Below are positions 9,062-17,473 of a DNA stretch of 64,000 bases, in pieces. The notes under the pieces were generated by a model. The model searched no databases. It had not been told where the DNA came from and worked only from the letters and a program-made list of their open reading frames with translations. The translations under genes were made by a program, and so were the position numbers. The first letter of the stretch is position 1, and each line of letters begins with the position of its first letter. The DNA is from an uncultured Acetobacterium sp. (GTDB lineage: Bacteria; Bacillota; Clostridia; Eubacteriales; Eubacteriaceae): NCBI RefSeq assembly GCF_963664135.1, contig NZ_OY760905.1, positions 3,436,736-3,500,735 on the forward strand. The letters run 5' to 3'.

Positions 9062-9724
9062 ATGGTTGAATTGAGTCACATTGATAAATCCTATAATATG
9101 GGAGAAAATATAATTCTTGCACTCAATGACGTAAATTTGAGTGTTGAAAAAGGTGAGTTTATAAGTGTAATGGGAGCTTCAGGATCAGGAAAATCTACAT
9201 TGATGAATATTATTGGATGTATGGATTTAATGGATCGGGGAACTTATTTTATCGATGATGTTGCAGTGCATAATTGCACAGGTTCACAAACTGCATTACT
9301 TAGAAATGAGAAAATCGGATTTGTTTTTCAAAAATATCATCTAATACAACAATATAGCATTTTACAAAATGTGTTAATGCCGCTTTTGATACGTGGAATG
9401 ACACGAAAGGAAGCAATCGAACTGGCAGAAGAAGGACTTGAAATGGTGGGGCTAATTGATAGAATGACGCATAGACCGAATGAACTATCAGGTGGACAAC
9501 AGCAACGTGCTGCGATTGCAAGAGCGATTGTTACAAAACCGGCATTAATTTTAGCCGATGAACCGACCGGTGCACTTGATTCAAAAACTGGAAAAGAGAT
9601 ATTGTTACTTTTCCAGATGTTAAATGAAAATGGGCATACCATTATACAAATCACACATGATGACAATGTTGCCCATTTTGCGAACAGGATGGTTCATTTA
9701 AAAGATGGTGTTTTAAAAAATTAA
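9062..9724 (+). CDS. MacB/LolD-type ABC transporter ATPase
   Basis: 220 residues with Walker A GASGSGKST (about 36-44), a Q-loop in FVFQKYHLI, ABC signature LSGGQQQR (about 141-148), Walker B LILADEPTGALDS and the H-loop ITHD. This is the MacB/LolD/BceA subfamily, which drives mechanotransmission export with an FtsX-like permease. It starts 5 nt after the lipoprotein stop and is the last gene of the operon. Confidence 0.9.
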   Translation: MVELSHIDKSYNMGENIILALNDVNLSVEKGEFISVMGASGSGKSTLMNIIGCMDLMDRGTYFIDDVAVHNCTGSQTALLRNEKIGFVFQKYHLIQQYSILQNVLMPLLIRGMTRKEAIELAEEGLEMVGLIDRMTHRPNELSGGQQQRAAIARAIVTKPALILADEPTGALDSKTGKEILLLFQMLNENGHTIIQITHDDNVAHFANRMVHLKDGVLKN

Positions 9725-9943
9725 CAACGTGATTCCAGCAAGGGGGCGCTTCAAGTTTGCCTAAACTCGAAAAACTGATATCGCAGGAATTACTCATAAG
9801 GGACAAATGGCGAGAAATCATCATCTGTCCCTTAATTGCTATTAGCTGAAGATATTACTGACACGACCTCTAAAACTCAAGGTGACAATGTAAACAAGAG
9901 CAGCACCCAAAGATTCTGGGACTGTGGTGTTTTAATCTTAATT

Positions 9944-11077
9944 TCACTCTACTTGTTCAATGGGAAGACTAATTCTAAATATACTTCCTTTTTGCTCAGC
10001 GGCCGAATATTCGATTGTACCCTGATGCCTTAAAATGATATCATATGCTATCGCCAGCCCCAGACCGGCGCCACCAATAGTTCGCGAACGTGATTTGTCT
10101 ACTCGGTAGAATGGTTCGAAAATGAATTTCGCATGTTCCTCACTGATACCAATTCCCGTATCAGATATATAGATGACACAGTTATGGTCTTCTGGACAAA
10201 CCTTAATTTCTATCGCCCCACCTAACTCATTATACTTTATGGCATTATCAAGAATGTTTGAAATTGCATGTTTTAACATCACGAAGTTTGCTTTTATACG
10301 GCACGCTTTTAGATCTATGTTAAGACAGATATTCATCGCTTTAATTCGGGGCTCATATTCCACCACAATTCCCTCAACCATAGCAGCTACATCTATGCAA
10401 TTGTCTATCTTACAACCACTCGCAGTCGACATGGCAAATAAATCATCAACAAGAGCGATCATCCGATGTGTCTGTTTTTTTACTACTTCCAGACTTTCTA
10501 AACAATCCTCCTGGGTTGGCATCTCATCCAGATACAAGACATCAAGGTTGGTTTTTATAACCGTTAAGGGTGTTTTTAGTTCATGGGCTGCATCCGCTGA
10601 AAATCGGGATTCTCTGGCAAATGCAATATCCAATCGTGTTAGCATCATGTTGAAGGAATCAGCCAGTTGATTTAATTCATCACCCGCTGAAAAATCTGTT
10701 ATCCGGAATGAGAGTTCATTTTTATCAATATTGGCAATTTTCTGACTCAAGAGAGTAACCTGTTTTAAAGCGACTCCTGAAATAGCATACATGAGTAATG
10801 ACCCTATTATGATTGAGATAATCATAAAAATATAACTAGATGTTGAAAATGCACTATATCCTACTAAAAACACTTCAGCATATTCTATATTTTCATCTGA
10901 ATTCGGTACTTCGACACCTGTCGACCCTATTTCATAACTATCGTCGCCAACATCGGTAATTAGAAAATTCGAGTTGGCATTATACAATGTAAACAGTGTA
11001 AACATAATACAAAAAAGCATTAAAATAGCAGAAGTAATAAGAGTCAACCTCATCCGCAAGGATACCTTTTTTTTCAT
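9944..11077 (-). CDS. HAMP sensor histidine kinase
   Basis: 377 residues. TM1 about 10-31, an extracytoplasmic loop of about 50 residues, TM2 about 82-103, HAMP, HisKA with phosphoacceptor H165 (AAHELKTPLTV), N-box NILDNAIKYN, G1 DTGIGI and G2 GGAGLGLAI. AAAGGAGATG precedes the ATG. It is convergent to the MacAB-like operon. With the lone response regulator on the other side of that operon, it probably forms one split two-component system sensing the exported compound (inference). Confidence 0.9.
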   Translation of the reverse strand: MKKKVSLRMRLTLITSAILMLFCIMFTLFTLYNANSNFLITDVGDDSYEIGSTGVEVPNSDENIEYAEVFLVGYSAFSTSSYIFMIISIIIGSLLMYAISGVALKQVTLLSQKIANIDKNELSFRITDFSAGDELNQLADSFNMMLTRLDIAFARESRFSADAAHELKTPLTVIKTNLDVLYLDEMPTQEDCLESLEVVKKQTHRMIALVDDLFAMSTASGCKIDNCIDVAAMVEGIVVEYEPRIKAMNICLNIDLKACRIKANFVMLKHAISNILDNAIKYNELGGAIEIKVCPEDHNCVIYISDTGIGISEEHAKFIFEPFYRVDKSRSRTIGGAGLGLAIAYDIILRHQGTIEYSAAEQKGSIFRISLPIEQVE

Positions 11078-11106
11078 AATACAGCATCTCCTTTATTGCC
11101 AGTTTA

Positions 11107-11119
11107 GGAATAAAATTCC
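11107..11119. repeat. Nested inverted repeat upstream of the kinase gene
   Basis: GGAAT/ATTCC (11107-11111 and 11115-11119) lies inside an outer pair CCAGT/ACTGG (11099-11103 and 11125-11129), just upstream of the kinase ribosome site. It could be an operator or a leader hairpin. Weak evidence. Confidence 0.25.
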
Positions 11120-11409
11120 CTCTGACTGGTAGGTTTTGTTTGTACTTATATTATACCAGACTGGGCTATTTTTTTCTGTTTTTTATGGAGGTCTAACTGC
11201 CCCTGCAATTTTATCCAATATGGCGTCCCGTTTTTTGAATGATGATCTCACCAAATTTAGAACGATCTCTCTTCGGTAGCTTTACTGATAAACCAAATCA
11301 TAAACTGACAATATGATTAGCTTAAAGATTTTTTTCATGAAAACAGCCATGAAAATAGTCTTCACTTTCACGGCTGTTCTTCAATGTTTCAATAAATTTA
11401 GAGTATACT

Positions 11410-11640
11410 TTATAAATTGTATTCTCTAGGTGGATCGCCACTAAAATCAGCGATGACATCTTTAGCTTCGTCAATATAGAATACTTCAAAACTTGGATTT
11501 TCAGCATTTTGATATATGCTCTTAACTAATGGTGAAGCTTCAATACATTTTGCTTTTACTTTCATATCGTTTTTAAATACTGCTTTACCACTTAAACGAA
11601 TCCATGTAAAACTTGGAGATGACACATATCTTCTTTTCTT
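11410..11640 (-). pseudogene. Truncated pyridoxamine-phosphate-oxidase-family protein (3' part)
   Basis: The minus-strand reading ...YVSSPSFTWIRLSGKAVF... ending FSGDPPREYNL matches, from memory, the C-terminal half of the small flavin-binding pyridoxamine 5'-phosphate oxidase/NimA-like proteins (about 130 residues intact). Upstream in frame there is a TAA a few codons before this block and no plausible start or N-terminal half, so the gene is a remnant. A 7+5 bp hairpin lies downstream (11342-11378) without a U-tract for this strand. Confidence 0.6.
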
Positions 11641-11918
11641 TTATTTTATAACCATTTCGTTATAGCGTCAACCATTACTTTTGCTTCGCCACCGAATGAA
11701 TTGACCACCATCCCCAAGCAGCATTATAAATAAGTTTGTGTTTTCTAGTTTATATATCTTGATGGTAGTACTTTAATACGAATTGTCACTTTGAACCGAT
11801 CCGATCCACTAACTCCAGTAAAAGAATGAAATCTAGTTGGAAGAATGGCTTTATATAGCCATTGTTTCTATTTTGCGATTTCCATTTAATCTTGACCTAC
11901 TGTTACGGATTGGCATCT

Positions 11919-11964
11919 GTCTTTATCGTTCGTATAATATATAATATACACGAACGATAAAGAC
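11919..11964. promoter_or_regulatory. abiE promoter inside a 15-bp perfect inverted repeat
   Basis: GTCTTTATCGTTCGT (11919-11933) and its exact reverse complement (11950-11964) flank a 16-bp AT-rich spacer that starts with a TATAAT -10 (11933-11938). AbiEi antitoxins are known to autorepress by binding inverted repeats upstream of abiE. The geometry here, with repeats bracketing the -10 and ending 15 nt before the antitoxin start, fits such an operator. Confidence 0.8.
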
Positions 11965-11978
11965 GAAGAGGCGCTGAA

Positions 11979-12575
11979 ATGACCGATAAAGAAATGATTC
12001 CGGACGCGCTAAAAAAGAATAACGGTGTGATTGAGACGAAACAATTTGCTGAGCGGGGGATTGATAATAAGGTCTTCCGCCGATTAGAGCAAGAAGGAAA
12101 AATCGAGCGAATCAGCAAAGGAATTTATATTGATGTAGAACAAATGGTGGACGATTATTTAATCATGCAGTATCGCTGTAAAAAAGGGATCTTTTCTCAT
12201 GAAACGGCTTTATTTCTCCATGATTTATGTGATCGATCGCCGTTGAAACTGATGATGACCATTCCCACCGGTTATAATACCCGGTTGTTAAAATTGAACG
12301 ATTACTATCAATTTTTTTATATGAAAAAAGAATTTCATGAAATTGGTAAAATGAATGTGCAGTCGCCATACGGTCATACGATAGTGGTTTATGATAAAGA
12401 GCGAACCATCTGTGATTGCCTGAAAAAAAGGGATAAGCTGGACACTGATATTGCTTTAGCGGCGGTTCGGCAGTACATGCGTGATCCAGAGAGAGATTTT
12501 ATTAAACTTCAGTTGTATGCAGATGTTTTTAAGATTTCAGCCCTAGTACATCAATACATGGAGGTGTTAGCATGA
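11979..12575 (+). CDS. abiEi: AbiEi-family antitoxin (type IV toxin-antitoxin)
   Basis: 198 residues. An N-terminal winged-helix domain (KNNGVIETKQFAERGIDNKVF, about residues 13-33, then RRLEQEGKIERISKGIYI) is followed by the AbiEi C-terminal domain (GIFSHETALFLHDL ... TIPTGYN ... DKERTICDCLKKRDKLD). This pattern is diagnostic of AbiEi antitoxins, which repress their operon and counteract the nucleotidyltransferase toxin AbiEii. The stop overlaps the next gene's ATG (ATGA at 12572-12575). Located in a degraded accessory patch. Confidence 0.88.
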   Translation: MTDKEMIPDALKKNNGVIETKQFAERGIDNKVFRRLEQEGKIERISKGIYIDVEQMVDDYLIMQYRCKKGIFSHETALFLHDLCDRSPLKLMMTIPTGYNTRLLKLNDYYQFFYMKKEFHEIGKMNVQSPYGHTIVVYDKERTICDCLKKRDKLDTDIALAAVRQYMRDPERDFIKLQLYADVFKISALVHQYMEVLA

Positions 12576-13416
12576 CCATCAATAGCCCCAGACAGCTGAA
12601 AGATTGGATTAACAACCGTGCTAAGAAGAGACTGTCATCGCAAACACCTTGCTTCAGAATTTCATGATGGAGCGCTTGTTGGAAAGAATCGCGGTATCGG
12701 ACTATCGGGATAACTTTATTTTAAAAGGCGGTTTTTTAATTGCTGCGATGATTGGAATTGACATGAGAAGTACGATGGACATGGATACCACAATCAAAGG
12801 TATTTCCAGCGATCAATCGGAAATTCAAAAGATACTATCAAAAATCATATCGATCGATCTTGAGGATCATGTTGATTTTAACGTTAAAGGAATTAAAAGT
12901 ATTCACGTTCTTTCGGAATATAATGATTTTCGAGTGAGTCTTGAAGCAAACTTCTTTACAATAAAAGTTAATTTAAAAATTGATATCACCACAGGAGACG
13001 CAATCGTTCCTGGTGAAGTGGATTATGCTTACAAATTAATGTTTGAAGAACGTGAGATCAACATTAAAGCCTACAATCTAAACACCATACTGGCGGAAAA
13101 GATTGAATCGATATTGGTAAGAAATATCTCCAATACCAGAGCTAGAGACTATTATGATCTTTATATTCTCATTAAGCTCAACCACTCAATTCTGGATCGT
13201 GATGAACTGAAAGCTGCAATCAGGAAAAAAGCTGAAGAACGAGACAGTACCAAGTATGTAGATGATTATGTTGTTTATCTGGATAGTATTTCTGAAAGTC
13301 TGGAACTCCGAAAAAGCTGGAACGACTATAGCAAGAAATATCCATATGCAGAAAATATTGAATTCAATCAGATCATTGAAACGATTTGGGATTTATTAGC
13401 AACATTCACTAACTGA
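12572..13416 (+). pseudogene. abiEii: AbiEii nucleotidyltransferase toxin, frameshifted near the N-terminus
   Basis: From the ATG at 12572 the frame reads MTINSPRQLKDWINNRAKK and then goes out of register, stopping at a TGA near 12668. The family sequence continues one frame over as ETVIANTLLQNFMMERLLERI..., open to 13416. A single missing base around 12626-12627 (AAG-AA-GAG, expected AAA GAG) restores one uninterrupted frame. The body carries the toxin's features: LKGGFLIA with TMDMDTTIKG (the G-G-x and D-x-D nucleotidyltransferase motif) and EKIESILVRN...RARDYYDLYIL. Either the toxin is inactivated, or it starts at the TTG at 12649 and lacks about 26 residues, or this is a sequencing error. 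Confidence 0.82.
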
Positions 13417-13482
13417 AAGAAATGGGCGGATGTTTCAAATGAATCTGTTTCGATCTGAGAAAATGACTGCTCAATAAACTGT

Positions 13483-13522
13483 GATCCGAGAGATCGTGGG
13501 TTCGATTCCCTCAGCTAGCCCA
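13483..13522 (+). other. tRNA 3'-end-like sequence (possible attachment-site scar)
   Basis: GTGGGTTCGATTCCCTC (13496-13512) has the T-loop consensus TTCGATT flanked by GGG/CCC, followed by an acceptor-like AGCTAGCCCA. No 5' half, anticodon arm or CCA fits, and one stem pair is mismatched. It resembles the tRNA end that integrases duplicate as an attachment site. It lies directly after abiE and before a terminator. Confidence 0.35.
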
Positions 13523-13543
13523 AGTAAAACGATTGAATTTTTG

Positions 13544-13581
13544 CAAAAGGAATGCCTTTAAAAAGTCATTCCTTTTGTTTT
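13544..13581 (+). terminator. Rho-independent terminator after abiE
   Basis: A perfect 11-bp stem (CAAAAGGAATG at 13544-13554, CATTCCTTTTG at 13567-13577) followed by TTTTAT. Confidence 0.85.
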
Positions 13582-13720
13582 ATGATTATTTTCGCACATT
13601 AAATTATTCACCATTGACATAAAAATAACCTCCTGTTTATTTACTTCGAAATTAGTTTAACAAAGCAATTTAAACACAATATAAATGGAGTTTAAACACA
13701 ACGTAAATGCGAAAAAAAGT

Positions 13721-14793
13721 TCAGTACTTCTTGACGGGATGTAACTTCGGCAAGGTAATCGTAAATGATGTGCCTTTATTGAGCTCGCTTTGCGGAATAA
13801 TCTGACCTTCATGCAATTCCACAATTTTCTTGGCAAGGGAGAGCCTGAGCCCGTTACCGCCGAGAGCCCTGTCGCGGGATTTATTCGCTTTATAAAAGCG
13901 CTCAAATATATGAATCTGGTCTTCCAGCGTGATACCGATACCGGTATCAATAATTTGACAGCACACCTTTGTTTGATCGGACGTTAAAATAACTCGAATC
14001 ATTCCATCTTCTAGTGTGAATTTGATAGCATTATGGAGAAGATTCACCCAAACCTGGGACAGTAGTCCCGCGTCGCCCTAGATTGCCAATCTTTCCAGAT
14101 CTACTTCCATCATAATATTTTTGTTGCTCCATTGCGGCGTCAGCATCAGAGCAACTTCCTCCAGCTGCATGTCGAGCCTAAATTCAATGAGGACAAAGGT
14201 TCACCTCCAGTTTCCAGCGCTGATAGTTTCAGAAGATTATCACTTAAAGCGGACAACCGTTTGCTTTCGGCTTCAATGATGCCTAAATAGCGATTTTTTT
14301 GCGCAGCCATAAGAGCGTCGTTTTTTAATAATGCAGCAAATCCACTGATGGAAGTCAGTGGTGACTGTATCTCATGGGATACGTTGGAAATAAAATCCTG
14401 TCGTAGCTGTTCCATAGAGCCAAGTTCCTTCGCTATTTTATTGATCCCCTCCACCATATCGTTGTAGTGGTACTCATCTCAGGTTTCAATAAAGACGTCA
14501 AAATCTCCTTGGGCGATTCAGGTCATAGCATTTAGTAATTGATTTTGCATAATATGATGCTGTTGGATGCCTTTTGAATACTTGCCAGCGATTAATCGGG
14601 ATACGGATGCTACAGATATGATTAAAGCCATCCCAACGAGGCATGAAATAATATGAGCCCAAAATTTCGAAGGCATGCCGGTCCAGTGGTAAATCATAAA
14701 TGTAATGCCATACCCTGTGGCAAAAAAGCATCCAAAAGAAAAAAAAAGTAAAATCACTGAAATTGCAGCAGGCGGTCGGTTAGACTGTTTCAC
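13721..14793 (-). pseudogene. Decayed sensor histidine kinase
   Basis: Reading the minus strand from the GTG at 14793 gives two TM segments and HAMP. An in-frame TGA follows (14518-14520), then a second TGA (14479-14481), then HisKA with H-box SNVSHEIQSPLTS. A frameshift follows near 14190, then a TAG (14078-14080), and finally N-box NLLHNAIKF, G1 DTGIGI and a mutated G2 (GGNGLRLSLA, where GLGLSLA is expected). Four lesions plus the G2 change make this a clear pseudogene. The start overlaps the stop of the response-regulator remnant (GTGA), as in an original operon. Confidence 0.9.
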
Positions 14794-15235
14794 GCGACCA
14801 CCTCCAGCCTGTATCCAAAACCCCGGATGGTGGTAATTTTAAAACCGGTCTGTTGCTCTGGAAAACGTTCGCGTAGCCGGTTTACATGAACGTCTAACGT
14901 GCGTTCGTTTCCCTCAAAATCAACGCCCTATAGATCCTCAATCAACCGGTTGCGGAAAATTGTTTTGCCAGGAAAGCTTACCAACTTGAAGAGTAATTCA
15001 AATTCCTTCATCGGAATATCTTCATGTAAGCCATTCAATGATGACAGAGATCAAAGCCGTCCATATTCGGCATCATGATGTCGATAATTGCCAGGTCAGG
15101 GTTATCAATAGTGATGTTTTGTAGCGCTTCACGCCCGTCTGCCGCTTCGCATACTTCAAATCCTTTGTTTTGAAGCAAAACAATTACAAGTTCACGGATG
15201 TTTGAATCGTCGTCAACAATCATAGTTTTACTCAT
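14790..15235 (-). pseudogene. Decayed OmpR-family response regulator
   Basis: The N-terminal 66 residues form half a receiver (MIVDDDSNIREL, phosphosite LAIIDIMMPNMDG) and stop at 15035. After an apparent internal deletion of several dozen codons, the winged-helix domain resumes (EDIPMKEFELLFKL ... ERTLDVHVNRLRERF ... TIRGFGYRLEVV). It contains a TAG at 14928-14930. An intact protein of this class has about 225-230 residues. Partner of the dead kinase immediately downstream. Confidence 0.88.
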
Positions 15236-15397
15236 TTTTTATCACCTCTTCTAAATTGTATCATGCCCATGTAAACGGAGATTAAACGAAGTGAAAAAAA
15301 TGGTGGTTTCTTTCGACTAATAATGTTCAAGAGATTAGTGCGAAATAAAGTGGAACCGTGAAACGACGGGAATAGCTGGACAAATTGATTGCCGATC

Positions 15398-15481
15398 ATG
15401 ACGGAATTGTTCAAACATCGCGGGTTATCGCCGAAGGAATTTCGAAATCATAAGTCGTTCATCTCAGTAATTGCCTGGTGA
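15398..15481 (+). pseudogene. Possible AraC-type regulator C-terminal remnant
   Basis: A 27-codon reading (MTELFKHRGLSPKEFRNHKS...) resembles the end of an AraC-family DNA-binding domain (F-K-x-x-x-G-x-S-P-x-E-F-R). Nothing convincing continues upstream; an in-frame TGA precedes it. The rest of 15236-15489 shows no gene. Confidence 0.3.
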
Positions 15482-15489
15482 ACTTTATA

Positions 15490-15518
15490 TTGACAAAAAA
15501 TATGATCTTAGTTATGAT
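15490..15518 (+). promoter_or_regulatory. Consensus sigma-A promoter for the metal importer
   Basis: TTGACA (15490-15495), 17-bp spacer, TATGAT (15513-15518). Transcription would start near 15525, giving a leader of about 120 nt before the permease ATG at 15644. The leader ends in the hairpin at 15587-15627. Confidence 0.82.
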
Positions 15519-15586
15519 AAATAAAAATAAATTAAAGTGTATAAAAACAAATAAATATAGGTAAAACATTATAAAAAGTGATACAA

Positions 15587-15627
15587 AGAGGTATGCGCAG
15601 AAAGTATGGGTATACCTCTGTCTTTTT
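15587..15627 (+). terminator. Leader hairpin with U-run (candidate attenuator)
   Basis: AGAGGTAT (15587-15594) pairs perfectly with ATACCTCT (15612-15619) and is followed within two bases by CTTTTTA. It lies inside the leader, 7 nt before the AAGGAGT ribosome site of the permease gene. Either it is the terminator of an unseen upstream transcript or a regulatory attenuator. No known riboswitch consensus was recognised. Confidence 0.6.
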
Positions 15628-15643
15628 ATAAATAAGGAGTTCT

Positions 15644-16702
15644 ATGGATATCAACACGAGAGAAAATCACCAAAAAAGCGAAAAAAAACGAGGACGGAGA
15701 AATCAGATAATAATATCAGGTATGTTTATCCTGTTAATCGTCCTGATATTGGTCTCTTTTACTTTGGGAAGATATAATGTTGAAATAAAGGACTTATTCT
15801 TTTATATGGGGAAAAATATGGGGATGAATCTGGAGATTGACCAGATTAATGAACATATTATTGCAAGTGTAAGATTTCCCAGAATAATTGCAGCCGTTTT
15901 GACTGGCTTGGCACTTTCCATTTCAGGGGCATCTTATCAGGGGATCTTTAAAAACCCAATGGTTTCACCGGATATTTTAGGCGCTTCAGCAGGCGCTGGC
16001 TTTGGAGCATCGTTGGGAATTATAATGTCTTTACCAACAATACTTATTCAGTTAATGGCATTTGGCTTTGGCATTATCTCGGTGGCGTTAAGCTGTTTGA
16101 TTGCCGGAATTGTCGGGCGGCGTGAAAATGTAACACTTATTCTGGTGCTGGCGGGTATGGTGGTATCGTCATTATTCAGTGCGTTTATCTCCATTATTAA
16201 ATACATGGCAGACCCATATGGTAAATTGCCGGAGATCACATTTTGGTTGATGGGAAGTATCTCAGACGTCAAAAACAGTGATTTAATTTTTATGATTGTA
16301 CCGGTTGTCATTTGCCTGACGATTATATTTCTGGTCAGATGGAAAATCAATGTGCTAAGTTTTGGTGATGAAGAGGCCAGTGCTTTAGGGGTTAATGCTG
16401 GGCGTCTAAGGCTGGTTATTATTATTTGTGCAACCATGATGACGGCAACAGTGGTAAGTGTTGCCGGTCAAATTGGTTGGATTGGACTCGTGATACCACA
16501 TCTGGCAAGGATGATCGTTGGACCCGATTACCGGTACTTAATTCCGGCAACAGCAATTCTGGGCGGTATCTTCCTTTTACTGGTGGACAATATCGCTAGA
16601 ACGGTTCTGCAGGTTGAAATTCCGCTAGGAATACTCACTTCTATAATTGGTGCACCGTTTTTTGTGTATCTGATTTTAAGAGGAAAGAAAGGATGGATTT
16701 AA
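15644..16702 (+). CDS. FecCD/BtuC-family metal-chelate ABC permease
   Basis: 352 residues, about ten TM helices, typical length for the family. Seen: RFPRIIAAVLTGLALSISGA (about residues 80-99), FKNPMVSPDILGASAGAGFGA and GWIGLVIPHLARMIVGPDYR, all FecCD/BtuC hallmarks. It imports siderophores, corrinoids or metal oxyanions with the ATPase and binding protein that follow. AAGGAGT precedes the ATG. Confidence 0.92.
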   Translation: MDINTRENHQKSEKKRGRRNQIIISGMFILLIVLILVSFTLGRYNVEIKDLFFYMGKNMGMNLEIDQINEHIIASVRFPRIIAAVLTGLALSISGASYQGIFKNPMVSPDILGASAGAGFGASLGIIMSLPTILIQLMAFGFGIISVALSCLIAGIVGRRENVTLILVLAGMVVSSLFSAFISIIKYMADPYGKLPEITFWLMGSISDVKNSDLIFMIVPVVICLTIIFLVRWKINVLSFGDEEASALGVNAGRLRLVIIICATMMTATVVSVAGQIGWIGLVIPHLARMIVGPDYRYLIPATAILGGIFLLLVDNIARTVLQVEIPLGILTSIIGAPFFVYLILRGKKGWI

Positions 16703-17473
16703 GTGCTGGAACTCAATAATATTTCCTGTGGATATAACAAAATGCCGATCTATGAAGAGATTAATTTCACAGTTCATCCCGGGAGTATTGTATGTATTAT
16801 GGGAAGAAATGGTATCGGGAAAACGACTTTGTTAAAAACAATTTTAGGAAGTCTTAATATCCTGAATGGTTCAATTACTCTTAATGGCAAAGATATTCTC
16901 AGTTACAGCAATAAAGAAAGAGCACAGCAAATCGGCTATGTCCCACAGTCGCATGTTCCGCCCTTTCCATATTCAGTCAGAGATGTTGTTGTTATGGGAA
17001 GAACACCACATTTATCGATCTTTTCGGTACCGGGAGATTCTGATTACTCCCAGGCCGATGAAATACTAAAAAAAATTGGCATTGAATATTTAAAGGAAAA
17101 AATATACACCGAAATCAGTGGCGGTGAACGGCAGCTTGTCATCATTGCCAGAGCATTGATTCAAAATCCTAAGATTTTAATTATGGATGAGCCAACTGCA
17201 AGTTTGGACTATGGGAATCAAATTAAAATTATTAACACCATTAAAGCGTTAGCAAAAGAAAAAATATCAATAATAATGACAACACATCATCCTGAACAGG
17301 CATTTGAGTGTGCTGACTTAGTTGTTGCAATGACAGAAAATAGAGTAATTTCAACCGGACTACCGGCAGAAGTATTAACAGAGAAATTAATCGAAGAAAT
17401 TTATGGCGTAAAAGTTACAATTCAAAAGATAAATGTGGAGGGAAAGGAAAAAATAATATGCTTGTCAAAATGA
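16703..17473 (+). CDS. FecE/BtuD-type ABC ATPase
   Basis: 256 residues with Walker A GRNGIGKTTL (about 34-43), signature ISGGERQLV, Walker B ILIMDEPTASLD and H-loop TTHH. It starts with GTG directly after the permease stop and overlaps the binding-protein gene by 16 nt, so the three genes form one translationally coupled importer. Confidence 0.92.
   Translation: MLELNNISCGYNKMPIYEEINFTVHPGSIVCIMGRNGIGKTTLLKTILGSLNILNGSITLNGKDILSYSNKERAQQIGYVPQSHVPPFPYSVRDVVVMGRTPHLSIFSVPGDSDYSQADEILKKIGIEYLKEKIYTEISGGERQLVIIARALIQNPKILIMDEPTASLDYGNQIKIINTIKALAKEKISIIMTTHHPEQAFECADLVVAMTENRVISTGLPAEVLTEKLIEEIYGVKVTIQKINVEGKEKIICLSK

Noticed and set aside
11342..11378. Hairpin AACAGCC/GGCTGTT considered as a terminator of the PNPOx-like fragment.
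   Set aside because: There is an A-run rather than a U-run on the 3' side for the minus strand, so terminator function is not supported.
13417..13522. Considered a complete tRNA gene ending at 13522.
   Set aside because: Only the T-arm and acceptor 3' strand fit; no D-arm, anticodon arm or matching 5' acceptor strand could be found.
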